In this document: piece by piece, positions 1 through 7,847 of the stretch | How the letters are laid out: every line of letters starts with the position of its first letter | Numbering within the stretch: the first letter of the stretch is position 1 | Position numbers and translations under genes: made by a program | Notes under the pieces: generated by a model | Databases searched by the model: none | Told to the model about the DNA's origin: nothing | The model's input: the letters and a program-made list of their open reading frames with translations, nothing else | DNA from: UBA1381 sp964399965 | GTDB taxonomy: Bacteria; Bacillota; Clostridia; UBA1381 | Direction: 5' to 3' | Length of the DNA stretch: 24,499 nucleotides | Assembly: GCA_964399965.1 (NCBI GenBank) | Contig: CAYNRX010000034.1 | Coordinates: 1 to 24,499 of the forward strand

Positions 1-14
1 TGCTTTGCAAAAAT

Positions 15-96
15 CGGCAGCAAGCTGCCGACCGCGCCGTCTTGCGCGGTGCGAAGTCGTCAAAAATTGATTGAAATTCGAGGGTTTTACCCTCGA
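15..96. repeat. Cluster of three short palindromes at the window edge
   Basis: Three hairpins follow one another: CGGCAG/CTGCCG (15-20 with 25-30), ACCGCGC/GCGCGGT (31-37 with 44-50) and TCGAGGG/CCCTCGA (78-84 with 90-96). None is followed by a clean T run, so they look like dispersed intergenic palindromes rather than a terminator. The gene upstream lies outside the window. I see no coding potential in 1-213. Confidence 0.55.
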
Positions 97-105
97 GCTC
101 CCCAG

Positions 106-152
106 AATAAGGAAATAATTGTAAAACGCTATCGCATTTTACAATTATCTAG
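106..152. repeat. Dispersed element copy A (second hairpin only)
   Basis: A perfect 12-bp stem, ATAATTGTAAAA (115-126) with TTTTACAATTAT (137-148), is preceded by AAGGAAATAATTG and followed by ATCTAG. The same arrangement with compensating differences occurs at 4391-4434 ahead of pyrG. This copy lacks the CAATTGCG hairpin that precedes the second hairpin in the pyrG copy. It lies about 90 bp upstream of the HAD hydrolase start. Confidence 0.6.
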
Positions 153-205
153 TTATAAACGCCGCATGGCCGTAAAAGACCGGCGGCTGTCTGGACGGAT
201 ACCGT

Positions 206-211
206 TATAAT
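206..211 (+). promoter_or_regulatory. Possible -10 box for the HAD/C26 gene pair
   Basis: TATAAT occurs 27 bp before the chosen start of the first gene. No good -35 hexamer is visible at the normal distance, so this is a weak call. Confidence 0.3.
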
Positions 212-237
212 TTATGCAGAAAAAGGAAAATTTGACA

Positions 238-870
238 ATGAAAAGCATTATATTTGATTTGGACGGCACTCTGTGGAATGCCTGCGATACTATATGCGAA
301 GCGTGGAATATCCGTCTTTCGCAGCTTGGTGTGGGAAAAACGCTGGTCCCTGCGGATTTCTACCGGGGGATGGGGCTTTTGATAGACGATATAGCCCGAC
401 TTCTTTTGCCGGAGCTGGAGCCGGAGGAGGCAGGGCGGATCGCCCGCGATTGTGCGCGCTTTGAGTGCGGGCCGCTGCGGGAAAAGGGCGGCAGGCTCTA
501 CCCGGGTGTGGAGGAGACCATCCGGGAGCTTGCGCGCGGGTACAAGCTTTTGATAGTCAGCAACTGCGGTCACGGCTATATCGAATCATTTTTCGCCGCC
601 CATGGCTTGGGGGAATATTTCCTCGATTATGAATACGCCGAACGCACGGGAAGGTCTAAGGGAGAAAATATCCGCTTAATAGCAGAGCGCAACGGCCTTT
701 CCTCTCCGGTCTATGTAGGCGATACGGCCGGGGATATGGCGGCGGCCGGGGCGGCCGGGGTGGATTTTATCCATGCTGCCTACGGCTTCGGCGAAGCCCC
801 GGGAGCCGGGATCCATATATCCTCGCCCAAGGAGCTTTTGGACATTTTCACGGAAAGGGGCATGGAATGA
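238..870 (+). CDS. HAD-family hydrolase (phosphoglycolate phosphatase/beta-phosphoglucomutase-like)
   Basis: This is a cytosolic 210-residue haloacid dehalogenase-type phosphatase. All four HAD motifs are visible: motif I DLDGT with nucleophile Asp7 and acid/base Asp9; motif II around IVSNCG with the Ser; motif III Lys141 (GRSKGEN); and motif IV GDTAGD with Asp162 and Asp166. The segment between motifs I and II is a helical cap of C1 type. The substrate cannot be told from sequence; small sugar phosphates or phosphoglycolate are usual for this subgroup. The ATG at 238 was preferred to the in-frame ATG at 214 because AAAGGA lies about 10 bp before it and DLDGT then sits near the N-terminus as usual. 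The stop overlaps the next start (ATGA), implying translational coupling with the amidotransferase-like gene. Confidence 0.85.
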   Translation: MKSIIFDLDGTLWNACDTICEAWNIRLSQLGVGKTLVPADFYRGMGLLIDDIARLLLPELEPEEAGRIARDCARFECGPLREKGGRLYPGVEETIRELARGYKLLIVSNCGHGYIESFFAAHGLGEYFLDYEYAERTGRSKGENIRLIAERNGLSSPVYVGDTAGDMAAAGAAGVDFIHAAYGFGEAPGAGIHISSPKELLDIFTERGME

Positions 871-1565
871 TGAGACCGAAGATCGGCATACTGCCGGTGT
901 ATGATGAAAAGGAGCAGCTGTATACGATGCACCCGGGCAATATGGGCTGCATAGAGAAGGCGGGCGGCATCCCCCTGATGCTGCCGCTTACGACCGACAA
1001 GCGGGAGCTTTTGGAGCTGGCGAGGATGATGGACGGGTTCTTGTTCACCGGCGGCCAGGATGTGGATCCGTTCATTTACGGGGAATTTGCCCTGCCGCAG
1101 TGCGGACGGGCCTCGGAGAAACGGGACGAGATGGAGAAGCAGCTTTTGGAAATATGCATAGACAGCGACAAACCGTGCCTCGGCATCTGCCGCGGGCTGC
1201 ATATATTCAATGTTATGCTCGGCGGCACGCTGTATCAGGATCTTTCCTCTCAGCGGCCGTCGATGGTATCGCATATGCAGTCGCCGCCCTTTGATGTGAC
1301 CGCGCATAAGATAAGGCTTGAGGGGCTGATGGCGGAAATAATGGGTGTTCCGGAAATGGAGGTCAACAGCCTGCACCATCAGGGGATAAAGGAGCTGTCT
1401 CCGCTTTTGGAGGCGGTGGCCTATTCGGAGGACGGCCTGATAGAGGCGGCCGCCGCCCGCAGCGGGACCTTCTGCCTGGGTGTGCAGTGGAGCCCGGAAT
1501 ATATGTATGAGCAGGATGATTCTAACCTGGAGCTGCTTAAGTATTTTGTGTCGGTGTGCCGCTAA
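867..1565 (+). CDS. Peptidase C26/class I glutamine amidotransferase-like protein, catalytic His replaced
   Basis: This 232-residue protein resembles the gamma-glutamyl-gamma-aminobutyrate hydrolase (PuuD) family, which cleaves gamma-glutamyl bonds in the cytosol. Family signs are the N-terminal PKIGILPVYD strand, FTGGQDVDP (oxyanion region), the nucleophile elbow LGICRG with Cys108, and the late VQWxPE motif. At that last motif, where the family carries His of the Cys-His-Glu triad (QWHPE), this protein reads QWSPE with Ser209. The Glu is kept. The enzyme may therefore be inactive, altered in chemistry, or use another base. The ATG at 867 has AAGGGG six bases upstream; an ATG at 870 is also possible. 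It overlaps the HAD gene by 4 bp and ends before a bidirectional terminator. Confidence 0.8.
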   Translation: MMRPKIGILPVYDEKEQLYTMHPGNMGCIEKAGGIPLMLPLTTDKRELLELARMMDGFLFTGGQDVDPFIYGEFALPQCGRASEKRDEMEKQLLEICIDSDKPCLGICRGLHIFNVMLGGTLYQDLSSQRPSMVSHMQSPPFDVTAHKIRLEGLMAEIMGVPEMEVNSLHHQGIKELSPLLEAVAYSEDGLIEAAAARSGTFCLGVQWSPEYMYEQDDSNLELLKYFVSVCR

Positions 1566-1610
1566 AAAGGATTTAAGACCGGGGATCCGGCAGGTTTTAT
1601 AAAAGATAAT

Positions 1611-1664
1611 AAAACGTCCGCTGCACCGGGGCTGTAAAAGGCCGCGGTGTGACGGACGTTTTTT
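1611..1664. terminator. Bidirectional rho-independent terminator
   Basis: AAAACGTCCG (1611-1620) pairs with CGGACGTTTT (1653-1662), with further pairing of CTGCACCG against CGGTGTG inside. The stem is flanked by A-run and T-run, so it can stop the C26-like gene from the left and the stalk-domain gene from the right. A similar ACGTCCG..CGGACGT terminator serves the CorA/dinB pair at 17512-17554. Confidence 0.85.
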
Positions 1665-1673
1665 GCTGTGTTA

Positions 1674-2393
1674 TCAGCTGAATACGCCTTCGGAGAAGCC
1701 GTACTGTACAGATGATTGTATATTTACGTTAAGGTCGATGCCGACTACTTCTATTTTCATCTGCAAGGCGTTGTTTAAGGGTACGGTGATGGGTTTGGCC
1801 ACATCATCGTAGCTAAGCTCCGTAGTATAGGCAATAATGCCGTCAAGATAGATGTTGAGCGTAGCGTTCCTGTCGCCGGAGCCGTCTATATGGCCGGCGG
1901 TAAAGGTAAGCGAGCTGTATTGGCCGTTGAGATTAAAGAGAGCCTCCGCCTTTTCGTCATACCAGTCGTTGGGTTCGAGCACGAAGCCGTCCGTGTATTT
2001 CTGGCCGGACATCGTGAAGTATTTGTTATCTGCAAGCCGGTATTCTTCGCCGTGCGTGTACTGATAGGGGCCGCATACGCTGAGCCAGTTTTCCGCTTCG
2101 CCCGGCTTTGCGCCCAGGTATACTACCTTTTCCACGCCGTCCCAGCTGACGTCCTTGCCGATAGCTTCGCCCACTGCGCGCACGGGCAGGTATGTAGTGC
2201 CGTTGTAGATGAACGGCTCCACCGGCTGGCCGTTGGCATCGCGCGGGTCGAGCTGTTCGCCGTCTATAAATATTTTGATATTGTCATATACCGCCTCGAT
2301 GGTTTCGGCGCCGCTTTTGGCAAATACCGCTCCGCCTGTGCATACCGCCCCGATAAGTATCCCGGCGATAACGCCTTGAGTCCTTTGTTTCAT
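1674..2393 (-). CDS. Secreted stalk-domain protein with C-terminal NPCBM-like domain
   Basis: This is a 239-residue extracytoplasmic protein. Residues 1-25 form a signal peptide (KQR, then a hydrophobic run, then GGAVFA before KSG). Residues about 36-95 match the copper amine oxidase N-terminal-like stalk domain: IKIFIDGEQL, PFIYNGTTYLPVRAV and VSWDGVEKVVYLG. The rest (FTMSGQKYTDGF, then beta-strands with YSSLTFTAGHIDGSG and LNIYLDG) resembles NPCBM/NEW2 carbohydrate-binding modules. No LPXTG or transmembrane anchor is seen. The start at 2393 was chosen because AAGGAGG (minus strand, 2401-2408) sits just upstream; a longer reading would translate the dispersed repeat. A likely role is cell-surface glycan binding, by inference only. 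Confidence 0.85.
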   Translation of the reverse strand: MKQRTQGVIAGILIGAVCTGGAVFAKSGAETIEAVYDNIKIFIDGEQLDPRDANGQPVEPFIYNGTTYLPVRAVGEAIGKDVSWDGVEKVVYLGAKPGEAENWLSVCGPYQYTHGEEYRLADNKYFTMSGQKYTDGFVLEPNDWYDEKAEALFNLNGQYSSLTFTAGHIDGSGDRNATLNIYLDGIIAYTTELSYDDVAKPITVPLNNALQMKIEVVGIDLNVNIQSSVQYGFSEGVFS

Positions 2394-2423
2394 CAATGTT
2401 CCCTCCTTGGATTTTAGTATTAT

Positions 2424-2453
2424 TGTCAATTGCGAAAAATCCTTGCAATTGGC
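2424..2453. repeat. Dispersed element copy D (first hairpin) in the stalk-gene leader
   Basis: GTCAATTGC (2425-2433) pairs with GCAATTGGC (2444-2452) around an A-rich loop. It matches the first hairpin of copies B (4353-4383) and C (24445-24475). It lies in the 5' untranslated region between the promoter and the ribosome site of the minus-strand stalk gene. Confidence 0.6.
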
Positions 2454-2501
2454 CAAAACGCCTTTGCAGCCGTCGGGATATCCGCAGCCGCTTCTGTTAA
2501 T

Positions 2502-2530
2502 ATAATATCATACCGTTACCCTGTTGTCAA
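2502..2530 (-). promoter_or_regulatory. Sigma-A-type promoter for the stalk-domain gene
   Basis: On the minus strand TTGACA (2525-2530) is followed by a 17-bp spacer and TATTAT (2502-2507). This gives a leader of about 100 nt that contains the dispersed hairpin. I see no gene in 2394-2698; the rest of it is this promoter, AT-rich DNA and the promoter of the Lrp gene. Confidence 0.75.
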
Positions 2531-2638
2531 GGATACGTTTCTGGCTGGCGACAACGTCATAATGCGGGCGATTTTGCGCCGTTTAAAAAAAATCAAAAAA
2601 ATTTCAAAAAAACTATAGCATTTCCCGCGGATATGTTG

Positions 2639-2662
2639 TATAATATAGTGTAGCTAACTATA
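2639..2662 (+). promoter_or_regulatory. -10 box and inverted repeat ahead of the Lrp gene
   Basis: TATAAT (2639-2644) runs into an inverted repeat TATAGT (2644-2649) / ACTATA (2657-2662). The placement at the expected transcription start fits an operator, possibly for autorepression by the Lrp-type protein. No convincing -35 hexamer is visible. Confidence 0.45.
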
Positions 2663-2698
2663 CTATCCGGCTGTATTCGGACGACGGGAGGAGATATT

Positions 2699-3181
2699 AT
2701 GGAAGAGATCCTATCATTGCTGGAAAAAAAGAACGCGCGGGCGTCGCACGCCCAGATCGCGCAGATGCTCGGGCTGTCCGAGGAGGAGCTTGAAAAAAAG
2801 ATACGCGCCCTGGAAAAAAGCGGGGTGATCGTCGGCTATAAGACGATAGTAAACTGGGACAAGACGCAGCGCGAGGTGGTGACCGCGCTTATCGATCTCA
2901 GAGTCACTCCCCAGCGCGGAGAGGGCTTTGACAAGATCGCCGAGCGCATATACAAATATCCGCAGGTAAAGTCGCTTTACCTGATGTCCGGCGCCTACGA
3001 CCTGGGCGTTACCATCGAGGGGCGGACGATGAAGGAGGTCGCGCTTTTTGTAGCGGAGAAGCTGGCGCCGATGGATTCGGTCATAAGCACGGCCACGCAT
3101 TTTGTACTGAAGAAATATAAAGAGGAAGGGATCGTATTCGAGGAAACGGAAAAGGATACGAGACAGGTAATAACGCTATGA
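2699..3181 (+). CDS. Lrp/AsnC-family transcriptional regulator
   Basis: This 160-residue regulator has an N-terminal winged helix-turn-helix (about residues 1-55, with AQIAQMLGLSEEELEKKIRALEKSGVI) and a C-terminal AsnC/RAM ligand-binding domain (VTALIDLRVTP through VKSLYLMSGAYDLGVTIEG). Members form dimers to octamers and usually sense amino acids. The ATG follows GGGAGGAG at good spacing. It overlaps the aminotransferase gene by 4 bp, so the two are translated together. The inferred role is amino-acid-responsive control of its own operon, helped by the inverted repeat at the promoter. Confidence 0.9.
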   Translation: MEEILSLLEKKNARASHAQIAQMLGLSEEELEKKIRALEKSGVIVGYKTIVNWDKTQREVVTALIDLRVTPQRGEGFDKIAERIYKYPQVKSLYLMSGAYDLGVTIEGRTMKEVALFVAEKLAPMDSVISTATHFVLKKYKEEGIVFEETEKDTRQVITL

Positions 3182-4350
3182 TGGATTATAATAAGCTGCT
3201 TTCACCGGTGGTAACGGGACTGCCGCCCTCCGGCATACGTAAATTTTTTGACGTGGTGAATGAAATGGAAGGAGCGATATCCCTGGGCGTTGGCGAACCG
3301 GATTTTGTAACGCCCTGGGCTGTGCGCGAGGAGGGCATATATTCTCTGGAAAAAGGGCGTACCCATTACACAGCCAACGCCGGGCTTTTGGAGCTGCGGG
3401 AGGAGATAGATACATATACCAAACGCAAATTCGGCGTAAGCTACGACCCGCGTTCGGAGATACTGGTAACGGTCGGCGGCAGCGAGGCGATCGATATGAT
3501 GATCCGTTCGGTGATAACCCCCGGTGACGAGGTGCTCATCCCCGAGCCGAGCTTCGTCTGTTATAAGCCCTGCACGATAATGGCCGGGGGAGTGCCGGTG
3601 ACGATAGAGACGCGCGAGGAGGATGAGTTCCGCCTTACCCCCGAGCAGCTCAAGGCCGCCATCACCGACAGGACAAAGCTCCTGATACTTCCTTATCCCA
3701 ATAATCCTACCGGCGGAGTTATGTCCAAGGCCGATCTGGAGGCGATAGCCGAGGTGCTTGAAGGGACGGATATCCTTGTGCTCTCCGATGAAATATACGG
3801 CGAGCTGCGCTACGGCGATGAGCATCATACGATGTTTTCGGCCGTGGAGGGCATGAGAGAGAGGACGGTGGTCGTAAACGGATTTTCCAAGACGTTTGCG
3901 ATGACCGGCTGGCGTTTGGGCTATGCACTGGGGCCGGCTCCAATAATCGCCGCTATGACAAAGCTTCATCAATACGCGATAATGTCCTCCCCGACAACGA
4001 GCCAGTACGCGGCTATCGAGGCTCTGCGTTCCTGCGACCAGGAGGTGGAGCAAATGAGGCAGGAATACAATTACCGCCGCCGCTACATAGTGGACGGGTT
4101 CCGCAATATGGGGCTTTCCTGTTTTGAGCCGCTGGGGGCGTTTTACGTGTTCCCCTGCATAAAATCGCTGGGCATGACGAGCGATGAATTTTGCCAGCGT
4201 CTTTTGGAGGAGGAAAAGGTGGCTGTCGTTCCCGGCAGCGCCTTCGGCAAGAGCGGCGAGGGCTTTGTAAGATGCTCCTACGCGTATTCGATAGAAAATA
4301 TCCAGACGGCTCTTGAGCGCATTGAGAGCTTCGTTAAAAGGCATAAATAA
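3178..4350 (+). CDS. Class I/II PLP-dependent aminotransferase
   Basis: This 390-residue, full-length fold-type I enzyme is cytosolic. Visible signatures are SLGVGEPDF near residue 38, ThrAlaAsn in HYTANAG, NPTGG (the Asn that contacts the PLP O3'), SDEIYGEL (the Asp pairing with the PLP nitrogen) and the Schiff-base lysine Lys238 in SKTFAMTGWRLG. The sequence looks like the aromatic/aspartate aminotransferase group common beside Lrp genes in Clostridia; the donor amino acid cannot be fixed. Start ATG 3178 overlaps the stop of the regulator; a second ATG follows at 3181. No terminator is seen after it, and the dispersed element copy B follows directly. Confidence 0.88.
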   Translation: MMDYNKLLSPVVTGLPPSGIRKFFDVVNEMEGAISLGVGEPDFVTPWAVREEGIYSLEKGRTHYTANAGLLELREEIDTYTKRKFGVSYDPRSEILVTVGGSEAIDMMIRSVITPGDEVLIPEPSFVCYKPCTIMAGGVPVTIETREEDEFRLTPEQLKAAITDRTKLLILPYPNNPTGGVMSKADLEAIAEVLEGTDILVLSDEIYGELRYGDEHHTMFSAVEGMRERTVVVNGFSKTFAMTGWRLGYALGPAPIIAAMTKLHQYAIMSSPTTSQYAAIEALRSCDQEVEQMRQEYNYRRRYIVDGFRNMGLSCFEPLGAFYVFPCIKSLGMTSDEFCQRLLEEEKVAVVPGSAFGKSGEGFVRCSYAYSIENIQTALERIESFVKRHK

Positions 4351-4433
4351 TTAGTCAATTGCGAAACCTTTTTTGCAATTGATCCCTGTCTGAGGAAATA
4401 ATTGAAAAACGCTGCCGCGTTTTCCAATTATCT
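4351..4433. repeat. Dispersed element copy B, full two-hairpin form (MITE-like)
   Basis: About 83 bp. The first hairpin is CAATTGCGAAA..TTTTTGCAATTG (4357-4381) and the second is AATTGAAAAACG..CGTTTTCCAATT. The outer ends are imperfect terminal inverted repeats: left TTAGTCAATTGCGAAA and right, read in reverse, TTAGATAATTGGAAAA, with 12 of 16 positions equal. TAA flanks both ends, which could be a target duplication. It lies in the pyrG leader, 28 bp before the start codon. Confidence 0.65.
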
Positions 4434-4461
4434 AATAAACAAACATATACAGGAGGACAAG

Positions 4462-6087
4462 ATGGCAGTTAAATATATATTCGTGACCGGCGGAGTGGTG
4501 TCGGGACTGGGCAAGGGGATCACGGCCGCCTCTTTGGGACGGCTCTTAAAGGCCAGAGGCTACCGGGTGACGATGCAGAAATTCGACCCCTATATAAATA
4601 TGGATCCCGGTACCATGAGCCCCTATCAGCACGGGGAGGTATTCGTGACCGATGATGGAGCGGAGACCGACCTTGACCTAGGGCATTACGAGAGATTTAT
4701 AGATGAGAACCTAAGCATAAATTCCAACGTCACCACCGGCAAGATATACTGGTCGGTGATAACCAAGGAACGCCGCGGCGATTATGAGGGCAAGACCGTG
4801 CAGGTCATCCCCCATATCACCAACGAGATAAAAAACCGCGTCTACCGCGTGGCCAAGAACCACAACACCGATATCGTGATAACAGAGATAGGCGGCACGG
4901 TAGGCGATATCGAAAGCACTCCCTTCCTGGAGGCTATCCGCCAGGTGGCAACGGAGGTGGGCAGGGAAAACTGCATGTATATCCACCTGACGCTGGTGCC
5001 ATATATATCGACCTCCGGCGAGCAGAAAACGAAGCCTACCCAGCACTCGGCCAAGGAGCTTTTGAGTCTCGGCATCCAGCCGGACGTTATCGTCTGCCGC
5101 ACGGAAAAGCCGCTGGAGGAAGGGCTGCGTGATAAAATAGGCCTCTTCTGCAACATCCCCGGCGAATGCGTTATCCAAAACCTTGATCTGGACACGCTCT
5201 ACGAGGTGCCGCTGGCTCTGGAAAAGGAAGGGCTTGCGCGCATAGTATGCAAACGCCTCGGCCTTGAGGACAGAAAACCGGACCTTGAGAGCTGGACAAA
5301 GATGGTCTCCACGGTCAAGGAGCTGATGGAGGCGGAACGCGACGAGGTGACCATATCCCTTGTCGGCAAATACGTATCCCTGCATGATGCTTACATAAGT
5401 ATCGTGGAAGCCCTGAAGCACGGCGGCATAGAAAATTTCACCAATGTCGATATCCGTTGGGTAAATTCCGAGGAGCTGACGGATGAGAACGCTTATGAGT
5501 ATCTTGCAGGCTCTGACGGTATCCTTGTCCCCGGCGGCTTCGGAGACCGCGGCATCGAGGGTAAGATCGCCGCCGCCCGCTATGCCCGCGAGAACGGCAT
5601 CCCCTATTTCGGTATCTGCCTTGGTATGCAGATAGCCGTTATAGAATACGCCCGTCATATGGCAGGGCTGGAGGGAGCAAACAGCTCAGAGATCGATCCC
5701 CAGACGCCCTATCCGGTAATAGATCTGATGCCGGAGCAGAAGGATATAGAGGATCTGGGAGGTACGATGCGCCTGGGGCTCTACCCCTGCAAGATAAGCG
5801 AGGGTTCGCTTGCGCATAAGGTATACTGCGACCAGCTCATATATGAGCGTCACCGCCACCGTTACGAATTTAATAACGAATACCGGCAGAGGATCGAGGA
5901 TGCGGGGCTTATTGTATCCGGCCAGTCGCCGGACTCGAAGCTGGTGGAGATGATAGAGCTGCCGACTCATCCGTTCTATATCGGCGTGCAGTTCCATCCC
6001 GAGTTCAAGTCGCGTCCCAACCGCGCCCATCCGCTTTTCCGCTCGTTCATAGAGGCGGCTCTGAAGAAACAGAAAGAGCAGGTCTGA
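4462..6087 (+). CDS. pyrG: CTP synthase
   Basis: CTP synthase makes CTP from UTP, ATP and glutamine in the last step of pyrimidine nucleotide synthesis. The 541-residue length fits the family. The synthetase half begins KYIFVTGGVVSGLGKGITAASL (P-loop), with the conserved QKFDPYINMDPGTM and the GEVFVTDDGAETDLDLGHYERF region. The glutaminase half carries the nucleophile Cys386 in GICLGMQ and the triad His512 in QFHPEF. The ATG at 4462 follows AGGAGG by 5 bp; the upstream in-frame ATG at 4402 would translate the repeat and is rejected. Only 26 bp separate it from the ABC exporter genes, so read-through is likely. I see no clear pyrimidine-responsive attenuator in the leader, which is filled by the dispersed element. 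Confidence 0.97.
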   Translation: MAVKYIFVTGGVVSGLGKGITAASLGRLLKARGYRVTMQKFDPYINMDPGTMSPYQHGEVFVTDDGAETDLDLGHYERFIDENLSINSNVTTGKIYWSVITKERRGDYEGKTVQVIPHITNEIKNRVYRVAKNHNTDIVITEIGGTVGDIESTPFLEAIRQVATEVGRENCMYIHLTLVPYISTSGEQKTKPTQHSAKELLSLGIQPDVIVCRTEKPLEEGLRDKIGLFCNIPGECVIQNLDLDTLYEVPLALEKEGLARIVCKRLGLEDRKPDLESWTKMVSTVKELMEAERDEVTISLVGKYVSLHDAYISIVEALKHGGIENFTNVDIRWVNSEELTDENAYEYLAGSDGILVPGGFGDRGIEGKIAAARYARENGIPYFGICLGMQIAVIEYARHMAGLEGANSSEIDPQTPYPVIDLMPEQKDIEDLGGTMRLGLYPCKISEGSLAHKVYCDQLIYERHRHRYEFNNEYRQRIEDAGLIVSGQSPDSKLVEMIELPTHPFYIGVQFHPEFKSRPNRAHPLFRSFIEAALKKQKEQV

Positions 6088-6113
6088 TATAAGAAACAAA
6101 GGCGGTATAAAAA

Positions 6114-7847
6114 ATGAAAAAATTCTTAAAATATGCAAAGCCTTACACGCCGTACTTTATAATAGGGCCGCTTTTGATGCTGAGCGAGGTCGTGGGCGAC
6201 GTTGCCCTGCCGTATTTGGTGTCGCTCATCATAAACGACGGCGTTTCCGCTGGCAATACCGGCTTTATCATCGGGATCGGTGTATCGATGGCCGTGGTAT
6301 CGCTGCTTATCATGGGCGGAGGAGTCGGCGGCAGCTATTTTGCCACCAAGGCCTCGGTATCGTTTGCCGCCGATCTCCGGCAGGATGTGTTCAATAAGGT
6401 ACAGACGTTCTCGTTCAAGAATATCGACAGCTTTTCCACCGGTTCTCTGGTGACCAGGATGACAAACGATATCACCCAGATACAGAACGTTATGCGCATG
6501 TGCATGATAGTGCTCTTGCGAGGGCCGGGAATGCTTATCGGCGCCCTGTTCATGGCCTCGCGCATAAATTCCAGCCTGGCCATGGTGATACTGTTCGTGA
6601 TACCGGTGCTGGCGATATTGATATTTTTGGTAATGAAAACGGCGTTCCCCCGTTTTGATTCCATGCAGAAAAAGCTTGACGCCCTAAACTCCAAGATACA
6701 GGAGAATCTCACCAACGTGCGCGTTATAAAATCGTTTGTGCGCGGCGATTATGAGGCGAAGCGGTTCGAGGAGGCCAACGGGGAGCTTAAGGATACGGCT
6801 ATGAGCGCGCTGTCGGTCGTTATCCTCACGATGCCGATAATGATGCTGGCGATGAATTTTACAACGCTGGCAGTCGTGTGGTTCGGCGGCAATTACGTTA
6901 TCGAGGGCCATATGGCGGTCGGCGACCTAACGGCGTTTACGACCTACGTGGTGCAGATACTGATGTCGCTGATGATGCTTTCGCATGTGCTTTTGATGCT
7001 TTCCAGGGCGCTGGCTTCTGCCGAGCGTGTGTCGGAGATACTCGACACCCATCCCGATATAACCGATGAGAACTCCCTTGCCCGTGAGCTGGAGGTCAAG
7101 AGCGGACTGGTGGAGTTTAGGAATGTGAGCTTCAAATACAGCGATAAGGCCAAGGAATATATCCTTAAAAATATAGATCTGACGATAATGCCCGGCACGA
7201 CCGTGGGCATTATCGGCGCGACCGGCTCCGGCAAATCTACCCTTGTCCAGCTGATACCGCGTCTTTATGATGCGACCGCGGGAGAGGTGCTCGTAGACGG
7301 GGTCAATGTGCGCGATTATTCAATAAAGAAGCTGCGTGACGGCGTGGGCATGGTGCTGCAAAAAAACGTGCTGTTTTCGGGCACCATAGAGGAAAACCTG
7401 CGCTGGGGAGACGCGGATGCTTCGGAGGAGGAGATCCGCTCCTGGGCGGATGCGGCGCAGGCCGATGAGTTCGTCACCGGCTTCACCGACGGCTATGATA
7501 CCTGGCTCGGCCAGGGCGGCGTAAACGTTTCCGGCGGACAGAAACAAAGGCTCTGTATCGCCCGTGCGCTTTTGAAAAAGCCGAAGATACTCATCCTTGA
7601 CGATTCCACCTCCGCGGTCGACACAGCGACCGAGGCCAGGATAAGAAAGACCTTTTCCACCAGCCTTAAGGATGCGACCAAGATAATCATTGCCCAGCGC
7701 ATAAGCTCGGTAATGGAGGCCGATGAGGTGGTTGTGCTTGACGAGGGAGAGATAGTCGGTCTCGGCAGCCATGAGGAGCTTTTGAAAACGTGTGAGATAT
7801 ACAGGGACATCTATTATTCCCAGACTGAAAAGGAGGCGGTATCATGA
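6114..7847 (+). CDS. ABC exporter half-transporter, degenerate-site subunit (BmrC/LmrC type)
   Basis: This 577-residue type IV ABC exporter subunit has a six-helix membrane domain (about residues 1-300) followed by a nucleotide-binding domain. Walker A is GATGSGKST with Lys374 and the signature is VSGGQ (472-476). Walker B ends LILDDS, so the catalytic Glu is Asp497, and the switch His is Gln528 (IIAQRISS). These two changes mark the non-catalytic site of heterodimeric multidrug exporters such as BmrCD, LmrCD and TM287/288. The partner is the next gene, which overlaps by 4 bp (ATGA) and keeps the canonical residues. The substrate is unknown; drug or lipid export is usual for the family. Confidence 0.92.
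   Translation: MKKFLKYAKPYTPYFIIGPLLMLSEVVGDVALPYLVSLIINDGVSAGNTGFIIGIGVSMAVVSLLIMGGGVGGSYFATKASVSFAADLRQDVFNKVQTFSFKNIDSFSTGSLVTRMTNDITQIQNVMRMCMIVLLRGPGMLIGALFMASRINSSLAMVILFVIPVLAILIFLVMKTAFPRFDSMQKKLDALNSKIQENLTNVRVIKSFVRGDYEAKRFEEANGELKDTAMSALSVVILTMPIMMLAMNFTTLAVVWFGGNYVIEGHMAVGDLTAFTTYVVQILMSLMMLSHVLLMLSRALASAERVSEILDTHPDITDENSLARELEVKSGLVEFRNVSFKYSDKAKEYILKNIDLTIMPGTTVGIIGATGSGKSTLVQLIPRLYDATAGEVLVDGVNVRDYSIKKLRDGVGMVLQKNVLFSGTIEENLRWGDADASEEEIRSWADAAQADEFVTGFTDGYDTWLGQGGVNVSGGQKQRLCIARALLKKPKILILDDSTSAVDTATEARIRKTFSTSLKDATKIIIAQRISSVMEADEVVVLDEGEIVGLGSHEELLKTCEIYRDIYYSQTEKEAVS

Noticed and set aside
2430..2618. 62-codon open frame on the plus strand upstream of the Lrp gene
   Set aside because: It covers the dispersed repeat and the minus-strand promoter, ends in poly-Lys from A-runs and has no ribosome site.
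3202..4344. 380-codon antisense frame opposite the aminotransferase
   Set aside because: This is a long frame made possible by the GC pattern of the real gene. The product is rich in His/Arg/Tyr without motifs, while the plus strand encodes a complete enzyme.
4711..5658. 315-codon antisense frame opposite pyrG
   Set aside because: A shadow of the CTP synthase gene with no motif or start signal.
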